In this document: positions 1 to 7,060 of the stretch, piece after piece
Numbering within the stretch: position 1 is the first letter of the stretch
Layout of the letters: every line of letters begins with the position of its first letter
Assembly (NCBI GenBank): GCA_023404495.1
Contig: JAEYBE010000047.1
Location: 1 to 46,821 of the forward strand
From: Actinomycetes bacterium
GTDB taxonomy: Bacteria; Actinomycetota; Thermoleophilia; Solirubrobacterales; JACPNS01
Reading direction: 5' to 3'
DNA: 46,821 nt
Notes under the pieces: generated by a model
What the model was told of the DNA's origin: nothing
What the model saw: only the letters and a program-made list of their open reading frames with translations
Databases searched by the model: none
Made by a program: the position numbers and the translations under genes

Positions 1-268
1 GCTCGGGCGTGGGCTCGGGCGCGGGCGGCGGAGCTGCGGCCTCCGGCGCTGGCTGAGGCTCCGGCACCGGCTCCGCTTCCGGCTGGGCAGGCACTGGCGC
101 CTCATCGCGCAGCGGCGGACTCAGCGCCTCTTCGAGTTCGTGCTCGACGGATTCTGGGTCGGCGCCGTGATCGCGCTTGAGCGCAAGGTGCTCGGCGATC
201 GCGTCGGCGAGACTGCCGCCCGGCTCTTCGACGGGAGTGCTGTCGTTCTCGTCTGGCATGAGGCCCAT
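1..268 (-). CDS. Partial acidic, proline-rich hypothetical protein (N-terminal part)
   Basis: This is the 5' end of a leftward gene that runs out of the window. Reading starts at an ATG at 268 (MGLMPDEN) or, in frame, at 259 (MPDEN), and stays open to base 1, giving about 89 residues. The first ~50 residues are acidic and probably helical (a GGSLADAIAEHLALKRDHG-type stretch). After that the sequence becomes a Pro/Glu/Ala-rich run of PxPEP-like repeats, which looks like a disordered linker leading to a domain outside the window. I recognise no family. It diverges from the tRNA gene at 323. Confidence 0.55.
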   Translation of the reverse strand, partial: MGLMPDENDSTPVEEPGGSLADAIAEHLALKRDHGADPESVEHELEEALSPPLRDEAPVPAQPEAEPVPEPQPAPEAAAPPPAPEPTPE

Positions 269-322
269 GTTAGGCGCGTGCCCGGAGGCAGCGGCCACGC
301 GCCGATAACATCTGGCTTTCTC

Positions 323-395
323 GGGGCTATAGCTCAGTTGGTAGAGCGTTCGGTTCGCAATCGAAAGGTCGCCGGTTCGAATCCGGCTAGCTCCA
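323..395 (+). tRNA. tRNA-Ala, anticodon CGC
   Basis: This is a 73-nt cloverleaf. The 7-bp acceptor stem GGGGCTA / TAGCTCC contains the G3:U70 wobble pair that identifies alanine tRNAs. The D arm is GCTC...GAGC. The anticodon stem TTCGG/TCGAA encloses loop TTCGCAA, giving anticodon CGC, which reads the codon GCG. The T arm has the standard GGTTCGAATCC. The discriminator base is A395, and the 3' CCA is not encoded. It reads a major alanine codon in this high-G+C genome. Confidence 0.95.
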
Positions 396-553
396 TGAGT
401 CCCTGATCGGCACGATCTTCGCCATGCTCGGGCTTAGTGGATCGGTCACGATCGATAGATCGCTCCCTCACCACCGGCGCCCTGCGCGTGACGAATCTCG
501 CACCGCTCAGAGCCTCATGGCTTAAACGCGCTCCGCATACTTCCATGAAGTCC

Positions 554-970
554 TCAGAGTCCAGCCAGAGCGTCGCTCGGCAGAACCGCCAGACCGTTTG
601 AAATCAGATCCCGCTCGTCGCAACTCACGAGGGTTCGTCCGCTCGTCCGCGCGGCGACCACATACGCCGCGTCGTATACGGAGATTGAGTGTTTCTCAGC
701 GATCTCACAGGCGGCCATCAGTAGCGACATTTCAGAGCGGATCAGCCCGTTGGGCCCACCGAGGGTCTCGGCAATCGCGAGTACGGCGGAGGCGAGATCC
801 GGTTTCTGCCAGCTCACGGCGACCACGTTTGCGATCTCATATCGAACCAAGTCGAGCGACGCGAGGTCAAGCGCGTCGCCGACCAAGAGTTCCCTTGCGG
901 CATCCGAGTTCTGGTCGCTCGCATCGATCGAAGCCAGAACAACGCTCGCATCGAGTAGGAAGCCGCTCAC
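554..970 (-). CDS. vapC: PIN-domain ribonuclease toxin, VapC family
   Basis: The 138-residue product is a single PIN domain, the usual VapC length. The four acidic metal-binding positions are visible: D7 in LLDAS, E45 in RYEIANV, D100 in VYDAAY and D118 in SCDERDL. VapC toxins are Mg-dependent endoribonucleases that cut specific RNAs, often tRNA or rRNA, to stop growth. The start is a GTG at 970 that overlaps the antitoxin's TGA stop (GTGA), so translation is probably coupled to the antitoxin. Toxin after antitoxin is the normal VapBC order. The RNA target cannot be read from the sequence. Confidence 0.9.
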   Translation of the reverse strand: MSGFLLDASVVLASIDASDQNSDAARELLVGDALDLASLDLVRYEIANVVAVSWQKPDLASAVLAIAETLGGPNGLIRSEMSLLMAACEIAEKHSISVYDAAYVVAARTSGRTLVSCDERDLISNGLAVLPSDALAGL

Positions 971-1203
971 CGCGGCCTTGAACGCTTCACCAGCTCCGCG
1001 ACGTGCCCGCCACGCGGAGCAACAAGTCCGGGTGACTCGGCGAATAGCGACCGGCGCGCTCGCAAAGCGCGCGCGGAATGATCGCCCAGCGCCGACTCAG
1101 CGAAACCGCGAAGCACGGCGCTTCTGGTGCTGCCGATGCGAGCAGCCTCGGCGTCGACGCGCGCGAGCAACTCGTCCGGCATTGAGACCATCACCTTCGC
1201 CAT
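967..1203 (-). CDS. vapB: Ribbon-helix-helix antitoxin of the VapC pair
   Basis: This 78-residue protein has an N-terminal ribbon-helix-helix DNA-binding fold (KVMVSMPDELLARVDAEA..., then IGSTRSAVLRGFAESAL, residues ~3-42). An Arg/Ala-rich C-terminal tail presumably wraps the toxin. The family neutralises the cognate VapC and represses its own promoter as a toxin-antitoxin complex. The ATG at 1203 lies 7 nt downstream (in gene direction) of a perfect 16-bp palindrome, a suitable operator. The gene overlaps vapC by 3 nt. The toxin call supports this assignment more strongly than antitoxin sequence similarity does. Confidence 0.85.
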   Translation of the reverse strand: MAKVMVSMPDELLARVDAEAARIGSTRSAVLRGFAESALGDHSARALRARRSLFAESPGLVAPRGGHVAELVKRSRPR

Positions 1204-1210
1204 GCCTGCA

Positions 1211-1226
1211 GTATACCCGGGTATAC
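1211..1226. promoter_or_regulatory. Perfect 16-bp palindrome, likely VapBC autoregulatory operator
   Basis: GTATACCCGGGTATAC is a perfect inverted repeat 7 bp upstream of the vapB ATG. RHH antitoxins bind such palindromes over their own promoter. It contains TATACC/GTATAC, which could serve as a -10 element on the minus strand. That the vapB product binds here is inferred from position. Confidence 0.7.
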
Positions 1227-1234
1227 CAGCAGAA

Positions 1235-1582
1235 TCACGCCCGCAGGATCTTCTCCATCGCCTTGCCCTTGGCCAGCTCGTCGATCATCTTGTCCAGGCG
1301 CCGGATCTCCTGCATCGTCGGCTCCTCGATCTCTTCGACGCGCACTCCGCAGATCACGCCGGTCACTTCGGTGCGGGCGGGGTTGAGCTTGGGCGCGGTT
1401 GCGAAGAAGGTCTCAAAGTCTGTGCCGTCTTCGATCCGCTGCTTCAGCTGCGGCTTCGTCAGGCCGGTCATCCAGCAGACGATCTCGTCGACCTCTTCCT
1501 GCGTGCGGCCCTTCTTCTCCGCCTTGGCGACATAAAGCGGATAGACACTGCCGAAGCTCATCTTGTAGACGCGGTGGCTCAT
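1235..1582 (-). CDS. DUF2200 family protein
   Basis: The 115-residue protein matches DUF2200 essentially end to end: HRVYKMSFGSVYPLYVAKAE near the start, a GTDFETFF motif, GVICGVRVEEIE in the middle, and the invariant-looking LDKMIDELAKGKAMEKILR end. The family has no established biochemical function known to me; proteins are small, soluble and widely scattered in bacteria. It starts at the ATG at 1582. It is transcribed towards vapB but separated from it by the operator palindrome, so the two are probably independent units. A membrane protein gene diverges from its start. Confidence 0.85.
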   Translation of the reverse strand: MSHRVYKMSFGSVYPLYVAKAEKKGRTQEEVDEIVCWMTGLTKPQLKQRIEDGTDFETFFATAPKLNPARTEVTGVICGVRVEEIEEPTMQEIRRLDKMIDELAKGKAMEKILRA

Positions 1583-1605
1583 CGGGCAGAAGCTACCGCG
1601 ATAGA

Positions 1606-2193
1606 TTGATCGCGGTTCTCTTGAGCGACCGACTTACATTGGCTTGCCTCTTCGCGCTCGGCGCAGGAATCGCTCTCGTCGGCGACGCGTCTCACGTCCA
1701 GGCAGGAATCACCGAGTACCTCTGGGACGATGTCCCGACGATCTGGAAGAGCGCGATCTGGTTCCCGCTCGTTGTCGGGTCGGCGGTGGCCATTGGCGGC
1801 TGGCTGGGCTCACGGTTTTCGCTCCCGCGCTCGGCGCGCGGTCGCCGCGACGCATTGATCGGCGCTGCACTCGTCCTTGCGCTCTACTGCCTGACCACAG
1901 TCGTTGCAGACGCGCCGTCGATCGCAGCAAATGCGTTGCTCTGGGCCCTCGCGATTGCGATCTGGCTCTGGTGGGACAACTCGCTTGCCGCACTCTGCTT
2001 TGCGGCCGTCGCCGCCGTGATCGGGCCGGCGGCAGAAATCGTCTTTGTCGAACTCGGTGCGTCGCGCTACCTGCCGGGTCATGATGAACTCTTCGGCGTC
2101 GCCCCCTGGCTGATGCCGCTCTATTTCGCAACCGGCGCGATCCTGAGTGGAATCTTCCGCGCACTCCAATCGACGGGGCCCGAGGATGGCTGA
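1606..2193 (+). CDS. Multi-pass integral membrane protein, unknown function
   Basis: About 195 residues with five or six hydrophobic segments: LACLFALGAGIALV, FPLVVGSAVAIGGWLG, ALIGAALVLALYCLTTVVA, a long LLWALAIAIWLWW...AALCFAAVAAVIG block, and PWLMPLYFATGAILSGIF. Conserved-looking polar positions are HVQAGITEYLW near the N-terminus and GASRYLPGHDELFG before the last helix. The start is uncertain: the frame is open far upstream over the antisense of DUF2200, so I chose TTG 1606; TTG 1621 is equally possible, and neither has a clear Shine-Dalgarno. The stop overlaps the next gene's ATG by 8 bp, suggesting a two-gene operon. I do not recognise the family. Confidence 0.6.
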   Translation: MIAVLLSDRLTLACLFALGAGIALVGDASHVQAGITEYLWDDVPTIWKSAIWFPLVVGSAVAIGGWLGSRFSLPRSARGRRDALIGAALVLALYCLTTVVADAPSIAANALLWALAIAIWLWWDNSLAALCFAAVAAVIGPAAEIVFVELGASRYLPGHDELFGVAPWLMPLYFATGAILSGIFRALQSTGPEDG

Positions 2194-2422
2194 CATGGTC
2201 CCCCGCGTCTGTCGCGTGCTCGACACGATCGAGGCACGCGATTGGGCGGCGCTGGAAACTTTGCTCGATCCGGAAGTTCACTGGACGACCGCGATCGAAG
2301 ACGAACTCCATGGACCGGCCGAAGTCGTCGCCGCGTTCAAGCACGACCCGCCACCGGCGCCGCCGTCCTGGCATGAGGTCGAGAACGGCCTGATCACCCG
2401 TTGGATCGACTGTCCGGGCTGA
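2186..2422 (+). CDS. Small NTF2-like / SnoaL-like protein
   Basis: This 78-residue product starts at ATG 2186 (MADMVPRVCRVLDTIEARDWAAL), overlapping the end of the membrane gene and preceded by GGGGCCCGAGG. The pattern of a helix with RDWAALETLLDPEVHW followed by an acidic turn and HGPAEVVAAF is typical of the cone-like NTF2/SnoaL fold, where the pocket can bind or isomerise small molecules. At 78 residues it is shorter than the usual 110-130, and the C-terminal strands seem truncated after LITRWIDCPG. A fold assignment is reasonable; a substrate cannot be given. The downstream sixA is convergent, 15 bp away. Confidence 0.6.
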   Translation: MADMVPRVCRVLDTIEARDWAALETLLDPEVHWTTAIEDELHGPAEVVAAFKHDPPPAPPSWHEVENGLITRWIDCPG

Positions 2423-2437
2423 GGGCCCTCGGCCGAT

Positions 2438-2959
2438 TCAGACCGGCTGGTCGCTGCGGAGCATCTTCGCGCGGGTGAAGCGCCCGAGCTGAGCACAGTC
2501 ACCGCCGACCTGCGACCACTCGCCCTCAAACTCAAGTTCAGCGAGCGCGGCCGTCGGAAACTTTCCGGCGATCGCGTCGAGTTCCGGGCCATCGGCGGCG
2601 AGCTCGACCGCGAGGTCGTGCATCGAGGGGTTGTGCCCAACCATCAGGACCGCTTCGACGCCAGGATCGATACCGCGCAGGACATCGATCAGCCGATCTG
2701 TTGTCGCTTGATAGATGCGGTCGTCGTACTCGACCACGGTGTCTTTTGGCAGTGCCGCAGCAACGCCATCGAGCGTCTCGCGCGCGCGGCGCGCTCCCGA
2801 ACAGATCACGAGGTCCGGCGCGGGAGTGAGCGCTTCCACCGGACCGCGCATCAGGACGCAGTCATTGGCCCCCCGCTCTGTGAGTCCACGCTCATAGTCG
2901 AGTTCGCCTGCGAGCTCCCAGCTCGCCTTTGCGTGTCGAAGGAGATAGATGTGCCTCAT
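2438..2959 (-). CDS. sixA: Phosphohistidine phosphatase SixA-like, histidine phosphatase superfamily
   Basis: The 173-residue protein starts at the ATG at 2959 with MRHIYLLRHAKASW, containing the RH(G/A) catalytic motif (R8, nucleophile H9). A second arginine lies in the SGARRARETL segment and a second histidine in the MVGHNPSM motif. That is the minimal SixA form of the superfamily, which dephosphorylates phosphohistidine on proteins or, in relatives, small phosphoesters. It lies 7 bp downstream of the HIBADH-family gene on the same strand, so both are probably one transcript. A longer upstream extension of the frame runs antisense over the neighbouring gene's end and was not used. Confidence 0.85.
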   Translation of the reverse strand: MRHIYLLRHAKASWELAGELDYERGLTERGANDCVLMRGPVEALTPAPDLVICSGARRARETLDGVAAALPKDTVVEYDDRIYQATTDRLIDVLRGIDPGVEAVLMVGHNPSMHDLAVELAADGPELDAIAGKFPTAALAELEFEGEWSQVGGDCAQLGRFTRAKMLRSDQPV

Positions 2960-2966
2960 GGCTCGA

Positions 2967-3851
2967 TTATTCCGATTCCGCGTCGGTCGTGCCGACGTAG
3001 TCGTAGATTGCGGCGACGTCTTCCTTTCCGCGACCCGAGCGCATCGCGGCTTCAAACGCCTTGAGCGTGCCTTCCGCCAGCGGCAATTCGAGACCCGCGC
3101 CGATGGCGGTCTCGGTGATCAAGCGTGCATCCTTGGTTCCCCACTCGAGCGGAAAATTCGGCGGGTAATCACGCTCGAGGAACATCTTTCCCTTGGCCTG
3201 CGCGTATTCACTGCCGACCGGAGCGCCATCGATCGCGTCGAGAAACGCCGACTGCTCAAGTCCCAGTGCTTCACATAGGCGCATCGCTTCGGCGAGCATC
3301 GCGGTCTGGGTTAGCACCCAATCGTTGGTCACAAGCTTCATCCGCGATCCGTTGCCTACGTCGCCGAGCCAGACGGTCTTCGCCCCGACGGCGTCCAGGA
3401 ACGGCGCGGCAAACTTCGCCGCCTCCACGTCGCCCGACGCCAGCATCACCAGCTCGCCCTTCTCCGCCGGCGTCTTCGTACCGGACACCGGCGCATCGAC
3501 AAGCGCGATGCCTGCCCTGCTCGCCGCCGCGGCAGCCCGCTCGGTCCCCTCTACGCCGATGGTCGCGGATTGAATCCAGACGGCGGCCGGCTGCATCACG
3601 CCAAGCAGCGGCTCCATGACATCCAGCGTCGCGTCGGCGTCGCTCAGCACGCTGACGACGACGTCACGGCCCGCGACGGCATCTGCCGCGTCCTCAAACA
3701 CAGCGACACCCTCTGCTGTCAATGGCGCCGCCAGAGCAGGCGTACGGTTCCAAGCCGCCACCTCGAGGCCGGCCTTCACGCTGTTACGCGCCATCGCGGC
3801 GCCGATGATCCCGGTGCCGATCACGGCCACGGATTTCGCCAGTTCGCTCAT
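2967..3851 (-). CDS. NAD(P)-dependent beta-hydroxyacid dehydrogenase (HIBADH/GLYR family)
   Basis: This is a full-length 294-residue enzyme. The N-terminal Rossmann domain has VAVIGTGIIGAAMARN (residues ~8-23) followed by WNRTP, a sequence compatible with NADP binding. The substrate motif DAPVSGTKTPAEKG lies near residue 120, and the catalytic lysine is in NGSRMKLVTND near 170. The all-helical C-terminal domain follows. The family oxidises 3-hydroxyisobutyrate, tartronate semialdehyde, 6-phosphogluconate-like or related beta-hydroxyacids; the exact substrate cannot be told. It starts at the ATG at 3851, 43 bp from the divergent glycosylase gene, so the two share a promoter region. Confidence 0.85.
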   Translation of the reverse strand: MSELAKSVAVIGTGIIGAAMARNSVKAGLEVAAWNRTPALAAPLTAEGVAVFEDAADAVAGRDVVVSVLSDADATLDVMEPLLGVMQPAAVWIQSATIGVEGTERAAAAASRAGIALVDAPVSGTKTPAEKGELVMLASGDVEAAKFAAPFLDAVGAKTVWLGDVGNGSRMKLVTNDWVLTQTAMLAEAMRLCEALGLEQSAFLDAIDGAPVGSEYAQAKGKMFLERDYPPNFPLEWGTKDARLITETAIGAGLELPLAEGTLKAFEAAMRSGRGKEDVAAIYDYVGTTDAESE

Positions 3852-3894
3852 GGCGATGACACTAGTCCCGTGAGGCCCTCTAACTTACCCACCA

Positions 3895-4398
3895 GTGCGT
3901 GCGATCGAAAACCAGCTCGTTCCCGACGTTTTGGGTCCCGACCTCGACGTCGTCTTCTGCGGCACCGCGCCGAGTGCGGCGTCGTTTGCCGCGCATGCCT
4001 ATTACGCGAAACCCGGCAACCGCTTCTGGCCGACGCTGCACCGGATCGGCCTGACGCCGCGTCAGCTCGCGCCGACGGAGTTCGCGTGCATCACCGGCTA
4101 CGGGCTGGGTCTGACGGATGTCTGCAAGACCGAGTACGGCCAGGATGCCGACCTTCCAGCTGGGGCGTTCGATGCCGCGCAGTTGCGCGAGAAGATCGAG
4201 CACTTCTCCCCGCGCTACCTGGCCTTCACGAGCAAACGCTCGGCCGAGGAGACACTCGGTCGCCGCGTCGACTACGGACTCCAGCCGGAGACCTTCGCTT
4301 CCACCGAGCTGTTTGTGCTGCCGTCGACCTCGGGTCTCGCGACCCGCTTCTGGGACGAATCCTGGTGGCAGCAGCTCGCCGCGCGCGTACGCGGCTAG
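3895..4398 (+). CDS. Mug-like G/U mismatch-specific DNA glycosylase, variant active site
   Basis: The 167-residue protein aligns along its length with the Mug/TDG branch of uracil-DNA glycosylases: VVFCGTAPSAAS, then PGNRFWPTLHRIGLTPRQL, GLTDVCKTE, and VLPSTSGLATRFW near the end. Mug excises uracil or thymine opposite G, and etheno-C. The catalytic asparagine of the GINPG loop in E. coli Mug is Ala25 here (GTAPS), and the NPSG intercalation loop reads STSG, so specificity or mechanism may differ. The start is GTG 3895 with a TAACTT box just upstream, suggesting a leaderless message. Its stop shares the CTAG with the convergent P450 gene's stop. Confidence 0.8.
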   Translation: MRAIENQLVPDVLGPDLDVVFCGTAPSAASFAAHAYYAKPGNRFWPTLHRIGLTPRQLAPTEFACITGYGLGLTDVCKTEYGQDADLPAGAFDAAQLREKIEHFSPRYLAFTSKRSAEETLGRRVDYGLQPETFASTELFVLPSTSGLATRFWDESWWQQLAARVRG

Positions 4399-5810
4399 AG
4401 CTTCTCGCGCACGACCACCCGCGCATTGCGCTGGGGGATCATCGTCACGTTGCGGTGCTTCACGTGCTCGGCCTCAGGTCGATCGGCTTCGAGTACCAGT
4501 CGCTCGGCCATCCGATCGATCACGCGGCGCATCTCAACCATCGCCAAGGCTGCGCCGGCGCAGCGGCGTGTGCCGCCACCGAACGGGATCCACTCGTAGG
4601 TTCCCGGCTTCTTGCCCTCCCAGCGCCGCGGGATGAACTCCCACGGCTGCGGGTAGAGATCCTCGCGATGGTGGATCAGGAAGATGCTCGGCGAGATCGG
4701 TGTACCGGCCGGCACGCCGTAGTCGCCCAGGCGCCACGCGCTCTGCACGCGGCGTCCGACAATCGGAACCACCGGTCGGCAGCGCATCGCTTCCTGAATC
4801 ACATACTCAACCTGGTCTTCGCGATCGTCGCGATCATTCTTCACAGAGTCGAGCAGGGTGTCGTAGGCGTCGGGAGTGCGAGTGAGGCGTTCAAAGGCCC
4901 ACGAAATCGAGTTGGCCGTCGTCTCGTGACCGGCGAGCAGCAGTGTGAGTAGCTGGTCGCGCAGTTCCTCGTCGGAGAGCGCGCTGCCGTCTTCGTCGCG
5001 CGCCTTGATCAGCGCCGACATGATGTCGGTGCGCTCCTCGAGCAGGGGATCGTTGCGTCGCTGGTCGATCACCGCATAGATCGCGGCGTCGATGATCTTC
5101 ATCGCGCCGGCCTGCAGTCCGATCGGTTCGGTCCGGCCGACGTTGAGGTACTCAGAGACCTTTGCGATCGGCGTCGTTGAAAGCTCGGTGATCTGCCGCG
5201 TGATCTTCGCCAGCCGGCGCTCGGCCTTGCTCGCCTGATCGAGGTTCTCGATCCCGAAGATGCCCGAGAGGATCACTTCCAGCGTGACGTCCTGCATCGG
5301 ACCGGCGAGCTCCACAACCTCGCCGACCGGCCAGCGGTCGATCTCCTCGTCGATCGCACGATCGATCACTCCGTAGTAGTTGGTCAGCGCATCGCCGTGG
5401 AAGGCGGGCAGAATCATGCGGCGCTGGCGGATGTGCACATCGCCCTGCGACGTCAGAACGGAGTTCGGCCCGACGATCGGACGCAACGGCGACTCGGAAG
5501 TCAGCGTGGGCACGAGTTCGACCTTCGCCGTGAAGACCGACTTGGCGTGATCCGGGTGGCCGGTCACCACCGGATGCCCCGGGACGATCCCGTTGAAACG
5601 GAAGACGTCGCCGAAATCGCGACGGCCTTTGAGAACGAATTCAGCCTGGCGCTGGCCGAACCTTAGGACTTGGAGTGATCGCGGAAGGCCGAACTCTGGG
5701 ACGGGCTTGAGATCTTTGAGATCGGACTCATCGATCGGACCCGCCGGCGACTCGGGGTAGTCGCCGATCAGCGCCTCGTCGGCCTTGACGAGAGTTTCTG
5801 GGGGAACCAT
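4395..5810 (-). CDS. Cytochrome P450 monooxygenase
   Basis: A soluble bacterial-type P450 of about 471 residues. Visible landmarks are the oxygen-binding I-helix AGHETT (around 292-297), the K-helix ExxR in QEAMRCRP (~338), the PRRW segment, and the heme loop FGGGTRRCAG with the thiolate Cys near 416. There is no N-terminal membrane anchor. It hydroxylates an unknown, probably hydrophobic, substrate using separate redox partners not encoded nearby. I chose ATG 5810 over GTG 5852, because a TTGCGC/TACACT promoter-like pair and a perfect palindrome lie directly upstream of 5810 and would otherwise fall inside the coding region. Confidence 0.85.
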   Translation of the reverse strand: MVPPETLVKADEALIGDYPESPAGPIDESDLKDLKPVPEFGLPRSLQVLRFGQRQAEFVLKGRRDFGDVFRFNGIVPGHPVVTGHPDHAKSVFTAKVELVPTLTSESPLRPIVGPNSVLTSQGDVHIRQRRMILPAFHGDALTNYYGVIDRAIDEEIDRWPVGEVVELAGPMQDVTLEVILSGIFGIENLDQASKAERRLAKITRQITELSTTPIAKVSEYLNVGRTEPIGLQAGAMKIIDAAIYAVIDQRRNDPLLEERTDIMSALIKARDEDGSALSDEELRDQLLTLLLAGHETTANSISWAFERLTRTPDAYDTLLDSVKNDRDDREDQVEYVIQEAMRCRPVVPIVGRRVQSAWRLGDYGVPAGTPISPSIFLIHHREDLYPQPWEFIPRRWEGKKPGTYEWIPFGGGTRRCAGAALAMVEMRRVIDRMAERLVLEADRPEAEHVKHRNVTMIPQRNARVVVREKL

Positions 5811-5832
5811 GACATCAATCAGTGTAATGGTT

Positions 5833-5848
5833 TTGCGCGGCCGCGCAA
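5833..5848. promoter_or_regulatory. Perfect 16-bp palindrome over the -35 region of the P450 gene
   Basis: TTGCGCGGCCGCGCAA is a perfect inverted repeat 22 bp upstream of ATG 5810. On the minus strand its first six bases (TTGCGC) are 16 bp from a TACACT -10-like box that sits about 10 bp before the ATG. A repressor bound here would block the promoter. No regulator gene is adjacent, so the protein is unknown. Confidence 0.5.
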
Positions 5849-5862
5849 CCACTTCTCGGCAA

Positions 5863-5958
5863 TTATTTCAGCGCTGCGTCGGCCAGCGCGATTCCGATCG
5901 CGACGCCGGCGGCGCTGCCCGCGATCAACGCCGCCAGCCAACCCCAAGCCCTAGCCAT
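5863..5958 (-). CDS. 31-residue single-span membrane peptide, unknown function
   Basis: A short frame of 31 codons and a TAA stop. It starts at ATG 5958 inside the end of the upstream gene (ATGGCTAG overlap) and has an ideal GGAGG ribosome site at 5964-5968, 5 nt before the ATG. The peptide begins MARAWGWLAALIAG and continues with a small-residue-rich hydrophobic helix (AAGVAIGIALA, with G/A-xxx-G spacings suited to helix packing), ending in ADAALK. It is the last gene of the 7465-5863 cluster. The strong ribosome site and tight coupling argue that it is translated; no family is recognised. Confidence 0.6.
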   Translation of the reverse strand: MARAWGWLAALIAGSAAGVAIGIALADAALK

Positions 5959-6652
5959 CGTCGCCTCCGATGCGCTCGCCGGTTACCGGATCAATGAAAT
6001 CGTCATCTGCTCCGGCCGTCCGTTCGGGTGCCTGCTGCTGCGGATCGGCCGGCGGACTTCCGGGATTGGTGCTGCCATACATCGGATCGCCCGGCATCGA
6101 ACGCACGAAAGGCACGTTCGCGCGCACGAGCGGTTCACTGAACGACGACTTGCTTCGCTCGGGCTGGTCTGCTGTACGGAAGTACGCCGCCAGCGCCATC
6201 AAGCCGGGAATCAGTCCGCCGAGCGCCATCAGCCAGAAGACCACGCCGCAGACGATCCAGGCCGTCCCGCTGCCCATGTTCGGCGGCGGATTCAATCCCA
6301 GATCTATGAAGTTCCAGCCGAGCGCGCCAAAGAGCGCAGCCCAGAGCAGGAGGCCGACTCCCGAGAGGCTCCAGCCGCCCCACCAACCCGAGGCGGCAAC
6401 CAGGCAGCCGGCAAAAAAGAGCCCCACGAAGACGCCGCCCATCAGCAGCCAGATCTGACCGCTGGAGCAGACCTGATCCGAGTTGATCTGGTACGGACCG
6501 CCGGATGCACACATCCCGCCGCTGTTGATCATCAGATCGCGCATCCCGCGATACACGCAGGTCAGCGCCGCAGCAAATCCGGCCGCACTGACGAACACGG
6601 CGGCGAGGGCCAACGGACCCCCGCCGGAGCGCTCTTGAGCCGTGTCGTTCAA
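5951..6652 (-). CDS. Four-helix membrane protein with disordered C-terminal tail
   Basis: The 233-residue product has about four transmembrane segments: LALAAVFVSAAGFAAAL; IWLLMGGVFVGLFFAGCLVAA; SLSGVGLLLWAALFGALGW; AWIVCGVVFWLMALGGLIPGLMALAAYF. A Cys-containing loop (GGMCASGG...DQVCSSG) joins helices 1 and 2 and could form an external disulfide. After residue ~165 a Pro/Ser/Gln-rich cytoplasmic tail ends in DDDFIDPVTGERIGGDDG. The start is a TTG at 6652 overlapping the upstream stop (TTGA), with no obvious ribosome site, so it probably depends on reinitiation. Third gene of a four-gene cluster; family unknown. Confidence 0.65.
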   Translation of the reverse strand: MNDTAQERSGGGPLALAAVFVSAAGFAAALTCVYRGMRDLMINSGGMCASGGPYQINSDQVCSSGQIWLLMGGVFVGLFFAGCLVAASGWWGGWSLSGVGLLLWAALFGALGWNFIDLGLNPPPNMGSGTAWIVCGVVFWLMALGGLIPGLMALAAYFRTADQPERSKSSFSEPLVRANVPFVRSMPGDPMYGSTNPGSPPADPQQQAPERTAGADDDFIDPVTGERIGGDDG

Positions 6653-7056
6653 AGGGTCAGCGAGTTCGCCCAGTCGATCCAGATCGTGTTCGGATCGCTC
6701 TGGTCGATCTTGACCTTGACCTGTTGGCCGGGCGCGGCCTTCGCGAGGTACGGCTGCTCCACGACTTGCGTGAGCTGCGCCGGATACGGCACGCCGCCTT
6801 CTGGAAAGACCGTGAGCTCAATCGCCATCGTCGGCTGGAAGTTGACCATCGCACCAGTCTGGGCGACGCCGGTGATCGATGCCTCGCCGTCCTTGCCCGA
6901 GACCGCGAGGTTGGCCGCCTGCGTCTGCGCAGCCATCATCTCGTTGGCCTGCTGCATCTGCGCCATGCCGTCCTTCATCTGCTGGCCGGGATCCCAATCC
7001 TTGTTGATCTCCTTGGCCTGCTTGTTGAGCTCATTCATGCTCTTGAAGAAGCCCAT
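6649..7056 (-). CDS. Conserved hypothetical protein, MGFFK-type N-terminus
   Basis: This 135-residue soluble protein begins MGFFKSMNELNKQAKEINKDWDPGQQMKDG, a charged amphipathic helical region to about residue 50. A compact beta-rich domain follows (ASITGVAQTGAMVNFQPTMAIELTV, then APGQQVKVKIDQSDPNTIWIDW), resembling an OB-like or short-chain barrel fold. The ATG at 7056 has GGGAGG 8 nt upstream, embedded in the last codons of the preceding gene. Its N-terminus resembles the next gene's MGLFKQMKDMKN, suggesting that the two share a targeting or partner-binding segment. Function unknown. Confidence 0.65.
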   Translation of the reverse strand: MGFFKSMNELNKQAKEINKDWDPGQQMKDGMAQMQQANEMMAAQTQAANLAVSGKDGEASITGVAQTGAMVNFQPTMAIELTVFPEGGVPYPAQLTQVVEQPYLAKAAPGQQVKVKIDQSDPNTIWIDWANSLTL

Positions 7057-7060
7057 CTGT

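Noticed and set aside
140..546. Open frames on both strands across the tRNA (one reading ...QLVERSVRNRKVAGSNPASS, one reading ...MELAGFEPATFRLRTERSTN)
   Set aside because: These are the familiar false translations of a tRNA gene; the cloverleaf at 323-395 explains them.
4395..4398. CTAG shared by two convergent stops as a functional element
   Set aside because: CTAG is its own complement, so convergent TAG stops overlap by chance in this way; no further signal.
3570..4952. 460-codon plus-strand frame
   Set aside because: It crosses the ends of three well-supported genes (dehydrogenase, glycosylase, P450). It is Arg/Ser/His-rich without any domain; a high-G+C shadow.
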